The notes beneath the pieces are model-generated. The model had not been told where the DNA came from, did no database searches, and worked only from the letters and a program-made list of their open reading frames with translations. Below, piece after piece: positions 17,625-27,139 of a stretch of 64,000 nucleotides of DNA. Position 1 is the first letter of the stretch, and each line of letters starts with the position of its first letter. The stretch comes from Gammaproteobacteria bacterium (GTDB taxonomy: Bacteria > Pseudomonadota > Gammaproteobacteria > Natronospirales > REEB76), in the NCBI GenBank assembly GCA_035279405.1, contig DATEHU010000021.1:1-64000 (forward strand), in the 5' to 3' direction. The translations under genes were made by a program, and so were the position numbers.

Positions 17625-18161
17625 ATGCGCATCCAACACATCCGCTGCATCGTGCCGGCGTTGCTGCTGGCGATGCCTATCGCGACAACCGCCGCGGGAA
17701 CCCAGGCGTCAGCTGCTCAAGCGCAAAACGATAACTTGGCTATCCATCTGGGCAAAGTTGAAGTTCGCGGCCAACAAAAAATCATTGCCACACTGCAAGC
17801 CATCAAAGTGGCATTGAATCAGCCGGAATCCTCGGATCCGAAGCTTGCGAACATTGTGGTCTGCCGAATTCACAACGACATCGGCAGTCATGAGCAGCAA
17901 ATATTGACATGCGCCACCAATGCCGCACTCGCCGCACGCCGCGATGCAACTCAGACGGCCATGCGCTGGGCGCTGTCCAATCCCGGTCCCCCGGGCGGCA
18001 CTCCGGATTCTGCGGCGTTTGAATTGAACCAGATGCTGGCCAATCAGCCGGGCAATATCCTGCATGCCCCGGTCAATGGTCCGGCGTTCCGTGCCCTGCT
18101 GGAGAAAATCCCCCTGCCGGCATCCCCTGACCAAGCGCCGCATGCCACGACCAGCCCCTGA
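17625..18161 (+). CDS. Secreted protein of unknown function, paralogue 2 of 4
   Basis: 178 residues, with an AGGAA ribosome site and a clear signal peptide (cleavage near residue 24, TTAAG). Closest to paralogue 1: LGKVEVRG, IKVALNQPESSDPKLAN, VVCRIH, IGSH, LTCATN and RRDATQ. It keeps the two core cysteines but lacks the extra Cys pair of the other three; a Gly/Pro-rich stretch stands there. The C-terminal block is QPGNILHAPVNGPAFRALLEKIP. 31 bases separate it from paralogue 1. Function unknown; periplasmic or secreted location is predicted. Confidence 0.8.
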   Translation: MRIQHIRCIVPALLLAMPIATTAAGTQASAAQAQNDNLAIHLGKVEVRGQQKIIATLQAIKVALNQPESSDPKLANIVVCRIHNDIGSHEQQILTCATNAALAARRDATQTAMRWALSNPGPPGGTPDSAAFELNQMLANQPGNILHAPVNGPAFRALLEKIPLPASPDQAPHATTSP

Positions 18162-18206
18162 GGTTCTATACTGGGGCGCCTAAAGTTCCAAAGGAAAGGA
18201 GCTTCC

Positions 18207-18803
18207 ATGAAATCCAACACCCTGAAATTTGCACTGTGTGCGATCGTGATGGGCAGTGTTTTCGGTTTGAGTCTTGCGCCGGCCTCCGCGGATGACCTGA
18301 TTTCCCAAAAGGGTGAGGATCAGGTGCTGCACCTGGGGCCGATCACCGTGACCGGCACGCCGATGGTGCTCAAGGTGCTGCAGATGATCAAGATCGGTTT
18401 GGACGAACCACTGTCCACCGATCCGCGCATGGCCAACGTCGTCGTGTGCCGCATGCACGACGAAACCGGCAGCCACTTTCATCAGACGCTGATCTGCGCC
18501 ACCAACAAGGCTTGGTCCGGCGTGCGCGAAAGCACGCAAACCGGCATGCTCAACGCACGCGCGAATGCGACCAATACCGCCGGAGGTGATAACTCCGCCC
18601 CCGGTACTACCGCCTGCGCATCCAGCGCCTGCTATGGCCAGGCGTTCATGGCGCTCAACGAGGCGCTGTCCGCCCTGCCCGGCGGGTACCTGCATACTTC
18701 CGTGGATGGCAGCGCGCTGCGCAAGGCATTGAAAGACATCCCTTACCCGACGCTTCCGGGAAAACCCGTAACACCCGCGCCCACCGCCACAACCGGGCGC
18801 TGA
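18207..18803 (+). CDS. Secreted protein of unknown function, paralogue 3 of 4
   Basis: 198 residues with a strong AAAGGAG ribosome site. The signal peptide runs to about residue 28 (PASA-DD). Core: LGPITVTG, MIKIGLDEPLSTDPRMAN, VVVCRMH, TGSH, LICATN. The extra Cys pair is in ACASSAC. The C-terminal block is LPGGYLHTSVDGSALRKALKDIP, ending in a Pro/Thr-rich tail. Less similar to paralogues 1 and 2 than those are to each other. No known domain recognised. Confidence 0.8.
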   Translation: MKSNTLKFALCAIVMGSVFGLSLAPASADDLISQKGEDQVLHLGPITVTGTPMVLKVLQMIKIGLDEPLSTDPRMANVVVCRMHDETGSHFHQTLICATNKAWSGVRESTQTGMLNARANATNTAGGDNSAPGTTACASSACYGQAFMALNEALSALPGGYLHTSVDGSALRKALKDIPYPTLPGKPVTPAPTATTGR

Positions 18804-18830
18804 GCGTTGCAGAGCGCAAGGCGGGCGCAT

Positions 18831-19436
18831 ATGAGCGGATACTTCAGGCTGCTGCCGGCTGCGATCCTGTTGTCGGCAGCACCCTTGCTCCAGGCCGCAT
18901 CTCCTCCGGCCGCGTCCACCGCCGCACCTGCAGCCGGCACTCACGTGCAGGCGCAGCCCGGTGAAAAGCCCGCAAGCATCGAGCTTGGCAAAGTGAACGT
19001 CAAAGCCATGCGGGAGCTGATCCGCTCGCTCGAAATAGTCAAGGTAGCGCTGAAACAACCGTTCTCGAGTGACCCCGCCCAAGCCAACACGGTTGTTTGC
19101 AGGATCATCCAAAGTCATGGTCATCTGAATTTGCAAGAACGCATGGGCGCCGTGCTGGAATGCGGAACCAATAGTTGGTTTATGTGGCGTAAAGACGCCT
19201 GCCGCAATGTCGGACTTGCACAATGCGCCAGCGGTTCGTATGGACTTGCTTTCAAGCGCCACGGAGCATGGCACAGCATGCGTGCTCTGAATCTGCGGCA
19301 AGTGATGTATATGCGCAAGTTGCTCAAATCCCTGCCGGAGCCGGGGAAGGGTGACGTGGTCGTGATCGATGCCAAAGGCAAGACCATGATGACTGTCAAG
19401 GCGCAGGAACCGCCCGGTCCGGGTGGGAACAACTAG
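18831..19436 (+). CDS. Secreted protein of unknown function, paralogue 4 of 4 (most divergent)
   Basis: 201 residues from ATG 18831; a TTG at 18807 is an alternative. Signal peptide to about residue 23, then an Ala/Pro linker. Core: LGKVNVKA, IVKVALKQPFSSDPAQAN, TVVCRI, LECGTN. About six residues are inserted between the VVCR block and LECGTN. The extra Cys pair is DAC...AQC. The C-terminal block is altered (LNLRQVMYMRKLLKSLP), and a charged extension follows. Its stop overlaps the convergent spoT stop. Function unknown. Confidence 0.78.
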   Translation: MSGYFRLLPAAILLSAAPLLQAASPPAASTAAPAAGTHVQAQPGEKPASIELGKVNVKAMRELIRSLEIVKVALKQPFSSDPAQANTVVCRIIQSHGHLNLQERMGAVLECGTNSWFMWRKDACRNVGLAQCASGSYGLAFKRHGAWHSMRALNLRQVMYMRKLLKSLPEPGKGDVVVIDAKGKTMMTVKAQEPPGPGGNN

Positions 19437-21586
19437 GTACGCGTGCGCTGGATGCGCATCACCTGCGGCAGGCTGCGCAGTTTGCGCAGCACGCGTGCCA
19501 GTTGCTGGCGATCGTGCACGCCGAACACCAGGGTGAGCAACGCGGTGAGTTCGTCGCGCTCCTGCAGGTTGACGTGCTCGATGTTGGATCCCATTTCGGC
19601 GATGGCCGCAGCCACGATGGCCAGCACGCCGCGATGATTGGCCACGTCGGCGCGGATTTCCGCCGGGAAATCCCGCTTGATGCGCCGCTCCCACTGCACT
19701 TCGATCAGCTTGTCCGGTTGCTTGCGGTACTCGGCCAGGTTGCCGCACTCCACGCGGTGAATCACGATGCCGCGGCCAGTGGTGAGCACGCCCACGATAT
19801 CGTCACCCGGAATGGGATGACAGCAGCGCGCGAAGCTCACCACCATGCCCTCGGTACCATGAATGGCCAGCGGTACCGCCGGCTTCGCAGACTCGTGCGC
19901 GTCGGCCGCCAGGGGGATCAGGCGACGCGCCACCAGCGGCGCGAGTTGCTGGCCGAGGCCGATGGCGGCGTATAGGTCATCGACACTCTGCAGCTTGAAT
20001 TCGCGCATCAGATCCGCGAACTGCGCGTCGGAAATCTTGCCGAGTTTCATGGATAGCGTCGCCAGCGCCTGCTCCAGCATGCGTCGACCGAGTTGCACGG
20101 CTTCCTCGTGCTGCAGATTCTTGAGGTAATGGCGCACGCTGGCGCGCGCCTTGGCGGTCACCACGAAATTGAGCCACGCGGGATTGGGGCGGGCGTGCGC
20201 GGCGGTAATGATCTCCACGGTCTGGCCGTTCTCCAGCACTGTGCGCAGCGGCACCAAACGGCGGTTGACCTTGGCCGCGACGCAGGCATTACCGACGTCA
20301 GTGTGCACCGTGTAAGCAAAATCCACCGCGGTGGCGCCGCGCGGCAGGCGGTGAATGTCGCCCTGCGGCGTGAACACGTACACCTCGTCGGGGAACAGGT
20401 CCACCTTGACGTTGTCGAGAAACTCCTGGGAGCTGCCCACGCCCTGCTGCATCTCCATGACATCCTTGAGCCATTCGCGCGCGCGCACCGTGGGCGTGGT
20501 GGCCTCGTCGCCGGTCTTGTACAGCCAATGTGCGGCGATCCCGGAGCGCGCCACCTTGTCCATGTCGGCGGTGCGGATCTGCACTTCCAGCGGCACGCCC
20601 TGCGGTCCGATGAGTACGGTGTGCAGGGACTGGTAGCCGTTGGCCTTGGGAATCGCGATGTAATCCTTGAACTTGCCAAGCGCGGGTTTGTACAGATTAT
20701 GCACGATGCCGAGCACCCGGTAGCAGGTGTCGGTCTTGTCCACAATGATGCGAAAGCCGAACACGTCCCCAACTTCGTTCAACGACAGGTTTTTCTCACG
20801 CATCTTGCGGTAGATGCTGTACAGGTGCTTCTCCCGGCCCAGCACGCTGCCGCTGATGCGCTCGCGCTCCAGCGCCGCGCTCAGGCTGGTGTTAATTTTT
20901 TCCAGCATCTTCTTCTGATGGCCGCGGGAACGCTTGAGGTGCTTGCTGATGACCTGGTAACGCAGCGGATGCAGCGCCTCGAACCCCAGGTCCTCGAGTT
21001 CAAGGCGCATGGCGTTCATGCCCAGGCGATGGGCGATGGGCGCGTAGATTTCCAGGGTTTCGTTGGCGATGCGACGGCGCTTGGGCGGCGGCATCACGCC
21101 CAGGGTGCGCATGTTGTGCAGGCGGTCCGCGAGTTTCACCAGAATCACGCGGATATCCTCCACCATGGCCAGCACCATCTTGCGGAAATTATCCGCCTGC
21201 GCCTGCTCGCGGCTGGTGAATTTGATCTGCGTGAGTTTGGAAACCCCGTCCACGAGCTGCGCGACTTCTGCACCAAAGCGCGTCACCAGCTCTTCCTTGA
21301 GCGTCGGGGTGTCCTCGATCACGTCGTGCAGCAGCGCCGCCTCGATGGTGTGATGATCCATGTGCAGGTCGGCAAGGATCGAGGCCACCGCCAGCGGATG
21401 GGAGATGTAGGGCTCGCCGGACACGCGCCGCTGGCCTTTGTGCGCATGCGCACCGAATTGGTAGGCTCGGGAAACTTCGGCTACCTGCGCTTGCGGCAGA
21501 TAACCGCGCAGCTTGGAGAGCAGCGTTTCGATGCCAGCCGCGCGCTTCCCCCGGACACGATCAAAGATGGAAGCCGGCTGCTGCAT
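19433..21586 (-). CDS. spoT: Bifunctional (p)ppGpp synthetase/hydrolase
   Basis: 717 residues. SpoT makes and degrades the alarmone (p)ppGpp. Domains: HD hydrolase (about 45-200) with His87-Asp88 and Glu91-Asp92 in LLHDVIEDT; synthetase (about 240-380) with FKDYIAIPKANGYQSLHT and EVQIRT; TGS (about 400-460, VFTPQGDIHRLP); and C-terminal ACT (about 640-715). Both catalytic halves look intact, so it should be truly bifunctional. It follows rpoZ by 15 bases on the minus strand, the usual gammaproteobacterial order. Convergent with, and overlapping, the last secreted paralogue. Confidence 0.96.
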   Translation of the reverse strand: MQQPASIFDRVRGKRAAGIETLLSKLRGYLPQAQVAEVSRAYQFGAHAHKGQRRVSGEPYISHPLAVASILADLHMDHHTIEAALLHDVIEDTPTLKEELVTRFGAEVAQLVDGVSKLTQIKFTSREQAQADNFRKMVLAMVEDIRVILVKLADRLHNMRTLGVMPPPKRRRIANETLEIYAPIAHRLGMNAMRLELEDLGFEALHPLRYQVISKHLKRSRGHQKKMLEKINTSLSAALERERISGSVLGREKHLYSIYRKMREKNLSLNEVGDVFGFRIIVDKTDTCYRVLGIVHNLYKPALGKFKDYIAIPKANGYQSLHTVLIGPQGVPLEVQIRTADMDKVARSGIAAHWLYKTGDEATTPTVRAREWLKDVMEMQQGVGSSQEFLDNVKVDLFPDEVYVFTPQGDIHRLPRGATAVDFAYTVHTDVGNACVAAKVNRRLVPLRTVLENGQTVEIITAAHARPNPAWLNFVVTAKARASVRHYLKNLQHEEAVQLGRRMLEQALATLSMKLGKISDAQFADLMREFKLQSVDDLYAAIGLGQQLAPLVARRLIPLAADAHESAKPAVPLAIHGTEGMVVSFARCCHPIPGDDIVGVLTTGRGIVIHRVECGNLAEYRKQPDKLIEVQWERRIKRDFPAEIRADVANHRGVLAIVAAAIAEMGSNIEHVNLQERDELTALLTLVFGVHDRQQLARVLRKLRSLPQVMRIQRTRT

Positions 21587-21601
21587 GCACTTGAGGCGCG
21601 C

Positions 21602-21871
21602 TTAGAGCGGATCCTCCGCGTCCATGATGACCACGGGTTGCTGCTCCGGCGGCTCCTCGGGCACCGGTGGCTCAGCTTCCTTCAGGATCGCCGGGCCGAT
21701 ATTGCCCGCGGCGATTTCGCGCAACGCCACCACCGTGGACTTGTCGTTCTCCCAGGGTAACGTGGGTTCCACGCCACGCGTCAGCTGCCGGGCGCGCTTG
21801 GTAGCCACCAGCACCAGTTGAAACAGGTTATCCACGTGATCGAGGCAGTCTTCGACGGTAACGCGCGCCAT
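21602..21871 (-). CDS. rpoZ: RNA polymerase omega subunit
   Basis: 89 residues. Omega helps fold the beta' subunit and carries part of a ppGpp site. The [22 protein letters not shown] opening is diagnostic, followed by [13 protein letters not shown]. An acidic, proline-rich tail ([13 protein letters not shown]) follows. It is read between gmk and spoT, linking ppGpp production and its target. Confidence 0.96.
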   Translation of the reverse strand: MARVTVEDCLDHVDNLFQLVLVATKRARQLTRGVEPTLPWENDKSTVVALREIAAGNIGPAILKEAEPPVPEEPPEQQPVVIMDAEDPL

Positions 21872-21930
21872 GGTTGCTCCGGAAATAGCCAGTAAAATCG
21901 GGGTTTGGCAGTGTACCGGAGAGCGGCGCG

Positions 21931-22548
21931 TCAGGCCAACAGCGCCGCCACCAGCGATTGCAGGCCCGGGCGGTCCATACGGCTGGCACTACCTCGGCCG
22001 GCCAGGATTTCCGCAAGTTCCTGCAGGGCACGCGCAAAATCGTCGTTGACCACCACATAGGCGAATTCGCGCCAATGGGACATGTCGCCCACCGCGTCCC
22101 GCAAGCGGCGCTGGATCACCGCCTCGCTGTCGGTGGCGCGACTGCGCAGCCGGCGTTCCAATTCGGTGCGCGACGGCGGCAAAATGAAAATGCTCAGCGC
22201 CTCGGGCATGGCCGTGCGCACCTGGGCCGCGCCTTGCCAGTCTATTTCCAGCAGCACATCGTGGCCCTGGTTCAGTTGCGCGCGGACGCTGCGCCGCGCG
22301 GTGCCGTAACCATAATCAAACACCCGGGCATGCTCCAGAAACTCGCCCGCCGCCACCATGCGCGCAAACTCCGCCTCGTCCACGAAATGATAATCGCGCC
22401 CTTCCACCTCGTTGGGGCGGCGTGGCCGTGTAGTGTAGGAAACGGAAAAGCGCAGATTCGGGTGGCTGCGCAACAGCTCGCGCACCAGACTGGTTTTGCC
22501 GGCACCCGAGGGGGCCGCAATCAGCAACAAACGCCCCGGCTTATTCAC
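21931..22548 (-). CDS. gmk: Guanylate kinase
   Basis: 205 residues, starting at GTG (22548-22546). It phosphorylates GMP to GDP with ATP. The P-loop is [10 protein letters not shown] near residues 11-20; then [19 protein letters not shown] (GMP-binding) and [11 protein letters not shown]. Length is typical. It sits 27 bases after yicC and 59 before rpoZ in the minus-strand run. Confidence 0.95.
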   Translation of the reverse strand: MNKPGRLLLIAAPSGAGKTSLVRELLRSHPNLRFSVSYTTRPRRPNEVEGRDYHFVDEAEFARMVAAGEFLEHARVFDYGYGTARRSVRAQLNQGHDVLLEIDWQGAAQVRTAMPEALSIFILPPSRTELERRLRSRATDSEAVIQRRLRDAVGDMSHWREFAYVVVNDDFARALQELAEILAGRGSASRMDRPGLQSLVAALLA

Positions 22549-22575
22549 GCTCGGCCCGAGTGCGCACGCACATTC

Positions 22576-23442
22576 TCATTCCACATTCTGGATCTGCTCG
22601 CGCATCTGCTCGATGAGCACCTTGAGTTCAATCACCCGCTGGGTAACGGCGGTATCCTGGCATTTGGAGCCCAGGGTGTTGGCCTCGCGATTGAATTCCT
22701 GCATCAGAAAATCCAGCTTGCGGCCCACCGTGCCACCGCCCGTCAGGGCAGCCTGCAGTTCACGCACGTGGCTGTCGAGCCTGTCAAGTTCTTCGGACAC
22801 ATCCAGGCGCTGCAATTGCAGCACCAGTTCCTGTTCCAGACGCTGCGCGTCAACGTTGAGCTGCAGCTCCTCGAAACGCCGCAGCAGCTTGCTGCGCAAC
22901 TGCGCATGAATACCGGCGCCGTAAGTACGAACCTCCGCGACGATCGCGCTGACGCGGACCGCGCGCTCGCGCAGCATGTCGTCAATCCTGCGCCCCTCGC
23001 GCCCGCGCATGTCATCCAAAGCCTTTAGCGCCTGGTCAAGCAGGCGCAGCACCTCGGGCCCGAGCGCCGCGGCATCTGCGGACTTCTCCTGCACCACGCC
23101 CGGCCAGCGCAACAGATCCAGGGCGCCGATTGCGGCGGCCGGATGCAGCAAGCCGCTGACGCGCTCGGCGGCCTCAGCCACGGCACGCGCCCGCGCCTCG
23201 TCCACCTCCAGCCGCACCTCGGTGTTGGCGGCGGATTCGATGCGCAACTGAGCGTCGCACTTGCCGCGGCGCACAAGCTTGACGATGCGTTCGCGGCAAT
23301 CCGGCTCCAGAACGCGTAACTCGTCCGGCAGGCGCAGAGTCACATCCAGATAACGGTGATTGACGCTGCGCAGCTCCCAAGTGAGCGTACCAAACCGGCC
23401 GCGCGCCTGCGCGCGCGCAAACCCTGTCATGCTGCAAGTCAT
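22576..23442 (-). CDS. yicC: YicC family endoribonuclease
   Basis: 288 residues from the ATG at 23442. The N-terminus MTCSMTGFARA and RSVNHRYLDVTLRLP are the YicC/YloC hallmark. The C-terminal block KLDFLMQEFNREANTLGSK with DTAVTQRVIELK is also conserved. E. coli YicC is an endoribonuclease acting with PNPase on small RNAs. The frame is open 41 codons upstream, but family similarity begins at MTCSM. It is divergent from the PP2C phosphatase gene; rph, another RNA-processing gene, is nearby. Confidence 0.92.
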   Translation of the reverse strand: MTCSMTGFARAQARGRFGTLTWELRSVNHRYLDVTLRLPDELRVLEPDCRERIVKLVRRGKCDAQLRIESAANTEVRLEVDEARARAVAEAAERVSGLLHPAAAIGALDLLRWPGVVQEKSADAAALGPEVLRLLDQALKALDDMRGREGRRIDDMLRERAVRVSAIVAEVRTYGAGIHAQLRSKLLRRFEELQLNVDAQRLEQELVLQLQRLDVSEELDRLDSHVRELQAALTGGGTVGRKLDFLMQEFNREANTLGSKCQDTAVTQRVIELKVLIEQMREQIQNVE

Positions 23443-23532
23443 TGGGTGTGTCCGGCGTCCGGGAAAATGAGGACAAAATGGTAAGCTAAATACCTTGCCA
23501 TCCGATAGTCGATCACTGAGCAGGTCCGTGTT

Positions 23533-24267
23533 GTGAACCCCGAAACCGCCCAGGTCACCCGCCAAGGCAATCGCGACGAAAACCAGGACCGGGTGCGCAT
23601 CGTGGCTAAAAAACCACGCGTGTTATTGACCGTAGCCGACGGCATGGGCGGTCACGCGGGCGGCGCCGTCGCCGCGCAGACCGCGGTGGAAACGCTGGTG
23701 CGGGCGTTCCAAAAAGACGCTACACCGGATCCTGCGGAATTCCTGCGCCGCAGCATCGCGGACGCGCACCACGCCGTGGTGGCACTGGGCGCAAATCTGG
23801 AACCGGAAGTGCGGCCGCGCACGACCATAACCGTCTGTCTTGTCAGCGCCAGCATGGTGCGCTGGGCGCACGTGGGCGACAGCCGCGTGTATTTCATCCG
23901 CGACCGCAAGGTACTGGAGCGCACACGCGATCACAGCGCCGTGGAAATCCTCGCGCAGCAGGGATTGCTGGAAGACGTTGACCTGGCTTCCCATCCACTG
24001 CACAACTTCGTGGACCAATGCCTGGGCGGCAAATCCGATTTGCCGACCATCACAATTTCTGACCCCCGTCCGCTGCTGGCCGGGGACGTGGTGTTGCTGT
24101 GCTCGGACGGTTTCTGGTCCCCGCTGGAGGGGGAGCAACTGACGCAGGCGTTGGGTGATACCCTGACACTGCAGGCAGCCCTTGAGTCGCTGGCGCTGCA
24201 GGCAGAACTGCGCTCCACACCGATGAGCGACAACGTCACCGCCGCGGCCTTGCGCTGGCGAGACTGA
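23533..24267 (+). CDS. PP2C-type serine/threonine protein phosphatase
   Basis: 244 residues from a GTG. The PP2C metal and catalytic motifs are in order: RDENQD (16-21), [26 protein letters not shown] and SDNVTA. It should dephosphorylate Ser/Thr residues in the cytoplasm with Mn/Mg; no sensor or membrane domain is attached. It is divergent from yicC and upstream of rph. No cognate Ser/Thr kinase is in this window. Confidence 0.92.
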   Translation: MNPETAQVTRQGNRDENQDRVRIVAKKPRVLLTVADGMGGHAGGAVAAQTAVETLVRAFQKDATPDPAEFLRRSIADAHHAVVALGANLEPEVRPRTTITVCLVSASMVRWAHVGDSRVYFIRDRKVLERTRDHSAVEILAQQGLLEDVDLASHPLHNFVDQCLGGKSDLPTITISDPRPLLAGDVVLLCSDGFWSPLEGEQLTQALGDTLTLQAALESLALQAELRSTPMSDNVTAAALRWRD

Positions 24268-24322
24268 CCGCGGCAGTGGCAGTCTCCGTATTTCGTCCGC
24301 CCAACATCCCGGTATCCAGATC

Positions 24323-25039
24323 ATGCGCAGCCACAATCGTGCCAATCACGCACTCCGTCCGGTAACCCTCGACCGGCATTTCACCCGACATGCGGAGGGC
24401 TCGGTGCTGGCGTGTTTCGGCGACACACGTGTACTGTGCACCGCGAGCGTTGAGGCGCGCGTACCCTCGTTCCTCAAAGGCGCAGGCAAGGGCTGGGTGA
24501 CCGCCGAATACGGCATGCTGCCGCGCGCCACGCACACGCGCAGCGAGCGCGAAGCGGCGCGCGGCAAGCAGGGCGGCCGCACACTCGAAATCCAGCGGCT
24601 CATCGGCCGCGCCTTGCGTGCGGTGGTGGACCTCGAGGCGCTCGGTGAGCACACCATCACGCTCGATTGCGACGTGCTGCAGGCCGACGGCGGAACGCGC
24701 ACCACCGCCATCACCGGAAGCTATGTTGCGCTGGTAGATGCCACGCGCAGCATGCTCAAGCAACGCACCATCCGCAAGGATCCGATGCACGGTGCGGTGG
24801 CCGCGGTTTCCGTTGGCATCGTGGGCGGTGAACCCTGCGTTGATCTCGACTACCAGGAAGACGCACACGCCGAGACCGATATGAATGTGGTGATGAACGA
24901 TGCCGGCGCATTCGTCGAAATCCAAGGTACGGCCGAGGGCCATGCCTTCCGGCGCGAGGAATTGGACCGGATGCTCGCGCTTGCCGGCGACGCCATCCGC
25001 GAGTTGATTCGCATACAACGCGCAACGCTGGCGCAATGA
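24323..25039 (+). CDS. rph: Ribonuclease PH
   Basis: 238 residues. RNase PH trims tRNA 3' ends by phosphorolysis. The family sequence runs through: [29 protein letters not shown], phosphate-site [12 protein letters not shown], and [18 protein letters not shown]. Full length with no frameshift (E. coli K-12 has a damaged copy). The stop overlaps the rdgB start by four bases. Confidence 0.96.
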   Translation: MRSHNRANHALRPVTLDRHFTRHAEGSVLACFGDTRVLCTASVEARVPSFLKGAGKGWVTAEYGMLPRATHTRSEREAARGKQGGRTLEIQRLIGRALRAVVDLEALGEHTITLDCDVLQADGGTRTTAITGSYVALVDATRSMLKQRTIRKDPMHGAVAAVSVGIVGGEPCVDLDYQEDAHAETDMNVVMNDAGAFVEIQGTAEGHAFRREELDRMLALAGDAIRELIRIQRATLAQ

Positions 25040-25641
25040 TCAAGAAATTGGTGCTGGCCAGCGCCAATGCCGGCAAGCTGCGCGAACTTCAGGCTTTGCT
25101 CGCCCACCTCGGGATCCAGGTGCGCGCGCAATCCGCGCTGGGTATCCCCGCAGTGGAAGAAACTGGCGCGAGCTTTGCGGAAAACGCTCTGCTCAAGGCC
25201 CGGCATGCGGCGCGCCACACGGGTGTGCCGGCAATCGGAGATGATTCCGGCCTGGTCGTGGACGCGCTCGGCGGTGCGCCCGGCATTTACTCCGCACGCT
25301 ACGCCGGGCACCACGGCGACAATGCCGCCAATATCCGCAAGCTGCTGCATGAATTGCGGGACGTCCCCGCGGGGCGGCGCGGCGCGCATTTTCACTGCGC
25401 GCTGGCGTGCGTGCGCGCTGCAGATGACCCCGCGCCCCTGATCTGTGAAGCGACCTGGGAAGGCCACATCCTGCATGCACCGCGCGGCCAAGGCGGTTTC
25501 GGCTACGACCCGGTGTTCCTGGTGCCCGGGCATGAGTGCGCGGCGGCGGAATTGCAGCCGGAGGAAAAAAACCGGTTGAGCCATCGCGGTCAGGCACTGC
25601 GCAAGCTGGTAGCACAGCTGCGCACCTGGCCGGATCGCTGA
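25036..25641 (+). CDS. rdgB: dITP/XTP pyrophosphatase (RdgB/HAM1)
   Basis: 201 residues. Removes deaminated purine triphosphates (dITP, XTP) from the nucleotide pool. Motifs: [13 protein letters not shown] at the start, [23 protein letters not shown] and [15 protein letters not shown] overlap with rph and 4 bases before hemW point to an rph-rdgB-hemW operon, a common gammaproteobacterial order. Confidence 0.95.
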   Translation: MIKKLVLASANAGKLRELQALLAHLGIQVRAQSALGIPAVEETGASFAENALLKARHAARHTGVPAIGDDSGLVVDALGGAPGIYSARYAGHHGDNAANIRKLLHELRDVPAGRRGAHFHCALACVRAADDPAPLICEATWEGHILHAPRGQGGFGYDPVFLVPGHECAAAELQPEEKNRLSHRGQALRKLVAQLRTWPDR

Positions 25642-25645
25642 ACCC

Positions 25646-26851
25646 ATGCTGCAGAATCCTCCGCTTTCGCTGTATGTGCACCTGCCCTGGTGCGTGCGCA
25701 AATGCCCGTATTGCGATTTCAACTCGCACGCGCTGCGCGGCGAAATACCGCAAGCCGAATATGCGGCGGCCTTGTTGCGCGATCTCGACCAAGACTTGCC
25801 GCGCGCTGGCGGCCGTCCGGTTCAAACGGTGTTTTTCGGCGGCGGCACGCCCAGTCTGTTCAGACCGGAAACCATAGCTGCAATTCTGGCGGGCGTACGA
25901 CGGCGGTTGGCGCTCGCGCCGGATGCGGAAATCACGCTGGAGGCCAATCCCGGTACCGTGGAGCGCGGCCGGTTCGCCGAATACCGTGCAGCGGGTATCA
26001 CGCGTTTGTCCATCGGTGTGCAGAGTTTCGATGCCCGGCATCTGCAGGTGCTGGGGCGCATCCACTCGGTGGCCGAGGCCGTGCGCGCCGCGGAGGAAGC
26101 GCATGCCGCGGGGCTGGCAAACTTCAATCTGGATTTGATGTACGGCCTGCCGCAGCAAACCGCGGCGGAAGCCGAGGCCGATGTAGAGCGCGCGTGCGCG
26201 CTCCATCCGGCGCACGTCTCCCATTACCAGCTCACGCTCGAACCGCATACGCTGTTCCATGCGCACCCACCGAGATTGCCGGACGAGGATTCCATCTGGG
26301 AAATGCAGCAACGTTGCCAGGCACGGCTGGCGGAACGCGGTTACGCCCAGTACGAAATTTCCGCCTATGCACACAGCGGACGACACTGCCGGCACAACCT
26401 GAACTACTGGCGCTATGGCGATTATCTCGGCATCGGCGCGGGCGCCCATGGCAAGCTCAGCGACGGCGGCGCCGAGCGCATCGTGCGGCTCTGGAAAGTA
26501 AAGCAACCAGACGCCTACTTGGGCTTGGCCGGAACACCTGCCGGCATCGGCGGCGTAGATGAAGTGAACGCGGATGAACGCGTATTCGAATTCATGCTTA
26601 ACCGCCTGCGCCTGGTCGAAGGCTTCAATGCTGCGGACTTCGAAACGGCAACCGGCCTGCCGTTTAGCCGACCGCTGCCGACCTTGAAGAGTGTCCAAGC
26701 ACGGGGATGGATGGAATTGACCAGTGGTCAGTGGAAACCATCGCGGTTTGGGTTTGCCCATCTGAATGACCTCCAGGCCGAATTCCTGCCACCCGCCGCG
26801 GGATCGACGGCACACCCCGTCGGTCATGACACGCCGGCGGTGCTGCACTAG
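25646..26851 (+). CDS. hemW: Radical SAM heme chaperone HemW
   Basis: 401 residues. The radical SAM cluster motif is CVRKCPYCDF near residues 16-25, as in HemW, and FGGGTPSL follows. HemW binds and hands over heme; it was long misnamed as oxygen-independent coproporphyrinogen oxidase. The extra cysteine after the CxxC of true HemN is absent (CPYCDF), which favours HemW. The C-terminal HemN-like domain reaches about residue 375. Confidence 0.93.
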   Translation: MLQNPPLSLYVHLPWCVRKCPYCDFNSHALRGEIPQAEYAAALLRDLDQDLPRAGGRPVQTVFFGGGTPSLFRPETIAAILAGVRRRLALAPDAEITLEANPGTVERGRFAEYRAAGITRLSIGVQSFDARHLQVLGRIHSVAEAVRAAEEAHAAGLANFNLDLMYGLPQQTAAEAEADVERACALHPAHVSHYQLTLEPHTLFHAHPPRLPDEDSIWEMQQRCQARLAERGYAQYEISAYAHSGRHCRHNLNYWRYGDYLGIGAGAHGKLSDGGAERIVRLWKVKQPDAYLGLAGTPAGIGGVDEVNADERVFEFMLNRLRLVEGFNAADFETATGLPFSRPLPTLKSVQARGWMELTSGQWKPSRFGFAHLNDLQAEFLPPAAGSTAHPVGHDTPAVLH

Positions 26852-26884
26852 ACTTGATGCGCGCCCCGCATTCCAGCCATAACC

Positions 26885-27139
26885 ATGACTGATTGCCGGC
26901 CCATCTCCTGCGCGCTCTACAGCAGCTACGAAGTGGCAATTCTGCACCGCACTCCTTTGCGTGTGCGTTGGCGGGCAGCCGACGGCGTGATCTATCTCGA
27001 AACCCTTACTCCAGAAGACCTTGTAACCCGTGATGGCGAGGAATTCCTCGTGGGTCACAACGGCGCGGGCGAGTCCCGTTGTCTACGTCTTGATCAGGTT
27101 GCGACGATTCCATCAGATACACAACCGTCGTCGGCCTGA
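26885..27139 (+). CDS. rof: Rho-binding antiterminator (Rof/YaeO family)
   Basis: 84 residues. Rof binds the Rho termination factor and blocks its RNA-binding site. The family pattern is clear: a short N-terminal 'Y.PI.C..Y..LE.A' (here RPISCALYSSYEVAI), a central strand pair, and the C-terminal GESRCLRLDQV matching Rof's GE.R.LRLDKI. Length is as usual. Located 33 bases after hemW on the same strand. This small gene is easy to miss or label hypothetical. Confidence 0.75.
   Translation: MTDCRPISCALYSSYEVAILHRTPLRVRWRAADGVIYLETLTPEDLVTRDGEEFLVGHNGAGESRCLRLDQVATIPSDTQPSSA

Noticed and set aside
20093-21760. Long plus-strand frame opposite spoT
   Set aside because: Shadow of spoT, with repetitive Val/His/Gly-rich composition and no motif.
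25193-27058. Long minus-strand open frame opposite rdgB, hemW and rof
   Set aside because: The three plus-strand genes are complete and recognisable; the antisense product has no domain.
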